From Amphiduros pacificus (taxonomy: Eukaryota > Annelida > Polychaeta > Phyllodocida > Hesionidae), in assembly GCA_949316495.1 (NCBI GenBank), contig OX439009.1, positions 37,087,155 to 37,151,154 on the forward strand: a stretch of DNA of 64,000 bases. The letters are read 5' to 3'. The translations under genes were made by a program, and so were the position numbers. The notes beneath the pieces are model-generated. The model was not told the origin of the DNA, made no database searches, and saw only the letters and a list, made by a program, of their open reading frames with translations. Positions 58,512-64,000 of the stretch are shown piece after piece (position 1 is the stretch's first letter; the number at the start of each line of letters is the position of its first letter).

Positions 58512-60596
58512 TGTTACATAAAGTAGCACAGGCTCTTATTATTTTATCAATATTCACTTATTTCATCTTTCATACTTTCTACAAGATTGATTGACAAGGG
58601 ACCTTTCAAAATAGTGTAACATTCCTTCATCAACTCAATTATACGTTCAATGTGAATGCGAACCATTGCTAATACACGAGAAGTCTCTACCTCCCTAGCA
58701 GTTAATTGTGGTTTACCCTTTGTGAAGGCAGATAAAAGTAGCTCACACCCACACAAGTTACCAAAATCATCTTGTAAAGTGAACCCTATCAGCAAGTATT
58801 TGATCCCTTGGTTTGTGATATTTATTACTAATAAAGTCGCTGTTCCGAATTATTTCTATGTCTGATGCATGGCAGCCCCAACATGTTGAAAGGTAGGAGA
58901 TTGAACCAAGTGGTCAGCAAGCAATAAATGTACTGTACGGTGATGTTTATAGTTGCTATACACTTGAGCACGGGCCCTAGTATTTGATGGTCTATCCATG
59001 AATATCTCAAAACAGTCAACAAGTGCAGTGAGTCTTGGGAAATACATTTTGAATACTGTTAGTATATTTTGCCCGACAGTCTCTTCATCAGGCCACTTTA
59101 TCAAAAAGTTCATTTTCCCACAAGAAGATCAGTCCAAAACCAAAAATTGTTGCGGATAGTCTGAACACTAACCCCTACACCATCTGCAATCATATTTGAC
59201 TGAACATTGTTTTAAGTGGAGGAGTGTGTGGAAAAATTGATCATGATAAGGCACACTGGGCTTTTGATTTGTTTTGTTGGAAACATATTGCATCAAATGA
59301 GTGAATATTACCATAAAGACTGACCAGTCTATACCAGTATAATATTTGCACTTTTTATCATCACCCTCAATGAATGCTGAACTGAACTCACAAGCATCAA
59401 CCTGTTTCTGCATATTTTCATACTTCAATTTAAACTCATCTCTTTCTTCCCTTAAAGCATCCATTTCTTTATACAACATAGCACGCTCACTCATTTTTAT
59501 TTCTTTATTTAAACCTGAGAGATTGTCTGTTGAAAGTTTTTGAACAGTGTCTTTCATTTGAACAAAGTATGAGTGATCATGATTGATCAAAACACAATCC
59601 TGCTGTCCATGTGTTGGGGGAAGTGCCTCTTGTGTGATACGGGCAGCTGTATTGGTCCCAAAGTCAATAGGTAACTGTGGGTCAGCTTGGGCCAATAAGG
59701 GAACTGCAAAAGGTGAGTGCTTGGTATCTTGTGGTGACAGGGGAACTACCCCTGGGGAGAGCGGAACATCTACTCGAGGTGAGTGGGAGTCAGCTGGAGT
59801 TAAGAGGGGAACAGCTAGAGGTGATTCAGATGCCAGATGCCAGATCTCACTCACCTCTGTGTTGATACAGGATAACACAGAGGTGAGTGAGAGGAAGCTG
59901 GGGTTGACAGGAGAACAGGTAGGGGTCTCTTAGTGGCAGGTGGAGGTGACACGGGGACAGCTACAGGTGGCTCAGGGATAACTGGCGGCGACAGAAGGAC
60001 AGCTGATAGAGATTGGCAGGCACCTATGGAGCAAGAAGATGCTCCGTTTGGGAACTCCTGAAGAGTTTGTAGGTATCTCTGACGGAGCTTCAACGCTTCA
60101 CGCTCTTTTCTAGATTCATATCGATTCAAGGAAGCTGCAATCCTCTCCCTCACATGTGTTGGAGTGTGCTTGAACAGCTGATGTGCATAGTCAGGGTGTA
60201 GGGGTCTTTATTGGGTTTGCCTGCAAATATAGAATTAACAGAATTTTGTACAAATAAACAAAACACATATAACAAATATACGAAACATATGTCAAGTATA
60301 AAAACGAAACTAAATGTACCAGTCAGAAAGTGTTCACTGCAGACATATGCATTCCTTGGATTTCGTGGAACATATGCGGATCCATCACTTCTGAGCCTCT
60401 TCAGTGAAGTGAGCCATTTCTCTCGTTGAGCTGTGTTGACTGGGAAGCTGTGGTAAGAAATACCAAAACCTTTTAATGTAGTAGTTTTAATAGTAGTTCC
60501 CACATCCAAATGCCACACAGTTCTTTCCACCACTTTTTTAACTTTTGCTTGACGTTGCTTGTTGCTTGCAAAATAGATAATAATACAAAGTAACAA
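58512..60596 (-). pseudogene. THAP-DDE transposase of the ISL2EU-like transposon
   Basis: On the minus strand a THAP domain comes first (GISYHSFPVNTAQREKWL, YVPRNPRNAYVCSEHF). Its two N-terminal zinc Cys appear replaced (TVWHLDVGT). A donor CTG|GTACA at ~60318 and acceptor TTTGCAG at ~60228 lead to GKPNKDP. A +1 shift follows, then HTPTHVRERIAASLNRYESR. A Pro-rich linker and a coiled coil (MYKEMDALREERDEFKLKYE) precede the DDE domain. That domain contains NFLIKWPDEETVGQN, TALVDCFEIFMDRPS (first Asp), SNYKHHRTV and GKPQLTAREVETSRVLAMVR then IHIERII. The stretch that should carry the second Asp (..GD..LADRGF) is not recognisable, and stops separate the blocks. It is a dead copy. Confidence 0.75.
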
Positions 60597-60639
60597 GATT
60601 ACAAGGAATTTATAATAAAAATATGAGCAATACTTGTTC

Positions 60640-60905
60640 CCATAACAAATCTTTTTCTATTGGATACCAGATGAGCAAGTCTTTTTCTATTGGATATGAG
60701 GTGAGCTAATCTCTTTCTATTGGATATCAGGTGAGCAAATCTCTTTCTATTGGATATGAGGTGAACAAATCTTTTTCTATTGGATATGAGGTGAGCAAAT
60801 CTCTTTCTATTGGATATGAGGTGAGCAAATCTTTTTCTATTGGATATGAGGTGAGCACATCTTATTCTATTGGGTATCAGATGAGCACATCTTATTCTAT
60901 TGGAT
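60640..60905 (+). repeat. 30-bp tandem array, about 9 copies
   Basis: The unit 'caaatctctttctattggat' plus 'atgaggtgag' is a multiple of 3, so it forms a 10-residue periodic ORF that I do not accept as a gene. It lies just upstream of the transposase start. Confidence 0.9.
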
Positions 60906-62759
60906 ATTCATGTTTAACTCTTGATTTCTATTTTTTTTTGTGGTAGAAATTAGAAAACTGATAAGGGCATTGTATGTATTTTAAAATATAGATATTATTG
61001 GGAAAAAAGTGTGACAAAAGATGCATTTTTGGTGAAGATATGCCATAAAATATAAATATTTTGTACAGAGAATGGTTTCACCTCCAAGGTTTCACCATGG
61101 CGGCCATGTCTGAACATTATAACACCTGGCGGCCATCAGCGGAACTAATGGTGGGCGATAATATAAGTAAGCCTAGTGTGCTGTATAGTATTTCTGGTTT
61201 AATATCTGATGGGGTACCAACAAATATCATCTTCGTCAATTTGAACTTTGACCTCACATGTTGACCTAATTGGATATTTGGCCTTACGCCTTTGGGACAT
61301 GACGGCGATTGGGCAAAACAACATTATGTATAAGACCCATGAGAGATATCAAGCCATGTTTAATTCTGCTGTCAGCCATCTTGTTTCCACAGTGTATGCA
61401 CCATGGCGCCACCAATCATGATTGATTTTCCTCCACAAAACATAAAATGTGAACCCGCTCTAAACATTTATTAATTTTTCAATCCCAAACCACTTGATGG
61501 TGTTTTGAGTTAGCTTCCTCCCAAGTAAGGAAATTTCCTTATATTGAAAAACTACTAACCTCACATTGCTCCACATTTCTTCATCTCAACAGTCTCTTGA
61601 AGTATTATGAATGATTTGAGACACTTATTGTATTAAATATACTCAATTCTCAATTGATAAAGGTGTATATCATCATCTGAAGACAGTGTAAAAAATGATA
61701 AATGTTATGAGAAGAAATTAGGGTATGAATATTTTCTCACGTAGTCAAAATACTCCCTGTGGCAATTCTGAAGTTCAATATTTTAAAGATCCCAGGAAAA
61801 AGTCTCTGAACTCAAAATTATACATATTAACTTGATTACTTGGCCTTGTGTAATCGCCATATGACAGGTGAAACACTAAAGTCAAAAAGTAAGGATTTGA
61901 AAGAGTGAAAAGGGCTTTACATTTTCCCAAAGTATTTTAATATTAAAGTTATCAAATGTATAAAGTGATCCATCTTGTAATTTGTGTCTTTAAAATGTGT
62001 TTAGGCCCATTATTTGACAAAAGAAAACAAAAACAATGATTACAACATATTTGTCATTCGAAACCCAAAATCAGAAGCATTACACATAAGGACCGAAGAA
62101 AATATTATACACTTGATTATCATGCAAATTATTAGACTATGAAGATGTTGATGATTACTTTAGTGGCTTGATGACTCACCATTGATATCAACAACTGATA
62201 AGCATGATGTCATCAGTTGAACTGAATATATGTTGATTAGATACATAACTATTCCTGGATTATACCTTCATTTTTAAGAGATTTCTTTAGTCAGAATCGT
62301 TTCATGTGTGAGTAATATGTATGTTTCTTGAAATGTGTTCATTGATTTTGATTATTTTCTTAGTCTGCATGCATCAACAACCATAAATGTTACCTGATTA
62401 CATCAAAGGATTTTATGAAAGTATCATTCTCATTTGATCACTTTTTTTGAATACATTTGACCTGCTTCAAAAGTTATACTTGTTTGTACAATCTACCAAA
62501 ACCTTTTTGTTCTGAAGCATCAGCCAGGAGGGAAAATGCCTCGTAGTCAATTCATTAACAATCATAACTAATGATAATGACTGGGATCCAAAATTATATC
62601 ATTAAATGAGCAAATAACCCCCTACAAGGTGGCCCTCACTTAAGCGGCACTGTGATGCCTTTGTCAGGGTCTCCTTGACACATATTAATGATCTAGTCTC
62701 TTTGTTGAAACATATATAATAAATACTTGATCAAATGTATATAAGATATGGATCCGAAT
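60906..62759. other. No gene seen
   Basis: AT-rich spacer. No recognised coding, RNA or mobile feature. The stretch 62640-62760 (ending 'gaataaaattatt') may be a LINE 3' UTR attached to the array that follows. Confidence 0.3.
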
Positions 62760-62765
62760 AAAATT

Positions 62766-62825
62766 ATTTCCTAGTTCCTAGTTCCTAATTCCTAGTTCCT
62801 AGTTCCTAGTTTCTAGTTCCTAATC
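62766..62825 (+). repeat. 7-bp tandem array (TTCCTAG)n
   Basis: About eight 'ttcctag' units with single changes, directly after 'gaataaaattat'. Possibly the tail of a LINE. Confidence 0.85.
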
Positions 62826-63379
62826 CTGGAATCCTGGAGGCCGTGGAATCAGTCTCTGTCCGTGTCTGCATGGGTCCGTTGGTCTGTCTATCAAAATAAA
62901 TTTGACATTTTGCTTTCCTATCAGTGATTTGAGATACATATTTTTACCACACATACATCCCTTGAAGGCCAAAATAGGATGACCTCAGCTATGACCTTGA
63001 CTTGGTCATAAGCTTAACATTGTAATCAAATTCTTTGCCATTTTGCATTAACTTGCTATATATTAATGACACTGGCCTACTGACCTACCTTAAATCATGA
63101 ATGCCACTGACTAAGCAAGATCACAATATTTTGACATTCTCTCAAACTGTCGTCACTATTTCCTATCACTTTGACAGACAACTAGCAGAAACATCTGAGG
63201 CTGGGGCTGGGCTGGTGAGGGAGATAAATTTGGGGGTTTTAATCCAGAACATACAGTATTTATGATTTACACAATGAGTTCTCTGAGGTTAACTGTTACC
63301 TTCCCTTATGTTCATCTCTGCACACCTTCAAATCCTGATAAATTCTGTAATTTATTTTTTAAATTATTTATTTAAGTCC

Positions 63380-64000
63380 CACCCACTGACTTTGGTTTAA
63401 ACATATATTTATTTCTCCTCTAGCCTTAACTAATCACCAGGTCATGCACAGGTGCATGCCCTGGCTGAGGATCAATAGATGAAAGTTACATTACACAATC
63501 TGGACAAAAGCCCCATGTGGCAGACAATATGCCATGTATGAATGAATATAAAACTTTTCTAAGATTAACTGTAATAATTATGATACCTACGCAAATGTAA
63601 ATCTTTTTGTTTGTATGATATAGTTGTAAACATATTGAAAAAGAAACATATTCTGGGTCTCTGAAAGTGTTCTATTACCATACAATAAAGTTGGTAGAGT
63701 GGCTGACAGGTTAAATTTCATTCTTATACCATTGGTCATAATATTCCGAAACACACTGTATCTGTTACATCTGAACAGATAATGTCTGACATCCTCTTTT
63801 TCTACACCACAATCACAAATATTATCTTCAATACATTTTCTCTTGAACAAATCATCTTTCAGGTCACTGAAGTCCATTCTAATTTGAGCAAAAGCAACCT
63901 GAATAGGTCTACTAATATTGTGATTAAACATCAAAGGTAAAACTCTAGTGAGCTTGGACAAACTTAGTTTAAAAGTGAGCTTGTTTGGACTGTTCTTAAT
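63380..64000 (-). pseudogene. LINE ORF2 C-terminus and 3' UTR, running off the window
   Basis: The frame 64000-63587 (minus) is open to the window edge. It contains KLTRVLPLMFNHNISRPIQV, AFAQIRMDFSDLKDDLFKRK and then the Cys-His motif CDCGVEKEDVRHYLFRC, the knuckle at the end of many mollusc LINE ORF2 proteins (C.CG..E...HYL..C..Y). The stop at 63587 is followed by a 3' UTR-like sequence. No break is visible in the part seen, so this may be a comparatively young copy. Only its 3' end is in the window. Confidence 0.8.

Larger units (their letters stand above)
54212..60600. mobile_element. Two-gene DNA transposon, ISL2EU-like, decayed
   Basis: A rightward nuclease gene (SWIM, YqaJ, PHD) faces a leftward transposase gene (THAP, DDE). 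In animals this combination of a separate YqaJ nuclease with a DDE transposase is the mark of ISL2EU elements. I could not identify the terminal repeats or the 2-bp target duplication, so only the coding span is given. A LINE has inserted between the two genes. Confidence 0.65.

Noticed and set aside
60731-60946. Repeat protein with a 10-residue period
   Set aside because: Follows from the 30-bp array; no start context or domain.

Overview
The window looks like a repeat-rich, AT-rich lophotrochozoan genome segment, most likely a mollusc (inference). The reasons are tRNA-derived SINEs with a conserved tail, many minisatellites, several LINE clades, a Penelope-like element, and host genes broken up by GT-AG introns. 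Coding density is very low. Only four host-type genes are supported: a TatD-family exon pair at the left edge, a coiled-coil ORF, a LicD-family membrane protein, and a five-exon cysteine-rich (Ly6-like) single-pass receptor. Everything else with coding signal belongs to mobile elements.

Layout. 1-2.3 kb: partial OTU/vertnin-like plus TatD gene, then a coiled-coil ORF. 2.7-7.4 kb: a 71-bp array, a palindromic element, a 19-bp array and a ~140-bp array. 7.4-9.6 kb: nested, decayed LINE pieces on both strands. 9.7-10.8 kb: a fossil F-type envelope gene with a spliced leader exon. 11.3-14.4 kb: a Penelope-like element (RT, linker, GIY-YIG, hammerhead-like tail) split by two opposed solo LTRs that share one 4-bp target site. 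15-21.4 kb: MITEs, a third solo LTR of the same family, SINEs and tRNA-like relics. 22-22.9 kb: the LicD gene. 23-41 kb: mostly non-coding, with MITEs, short tandem arrays, CRE/E-box pairs and a possible further LTR.

41.5-52.35 kb (minus strand): the receptor gene. Its exon phases agree at all four junctions (323 aa). Two of its introns open directly into minisatellites. One of these, a 55-bp array, is made of copies of the exon-3/intron-3 junction, so several extra consensus-like donor sites lie in a row. Reading past the first donor meets an immediate stop, which would give a soluble ectodomain. This is the most unusual structure in the window.

53-61 kb: a two-gene DNA transposon resembling ISL2EU. 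A SWIM-YqaJ-PHD nuclease gene runs rightward, a THAP-DDE transposase runs leftward, and a 5'-truncated LINE is inserted between them. 61-64 kb: non-coding, then the C-terminal end of another LINE on the minus strand that runs off the window.
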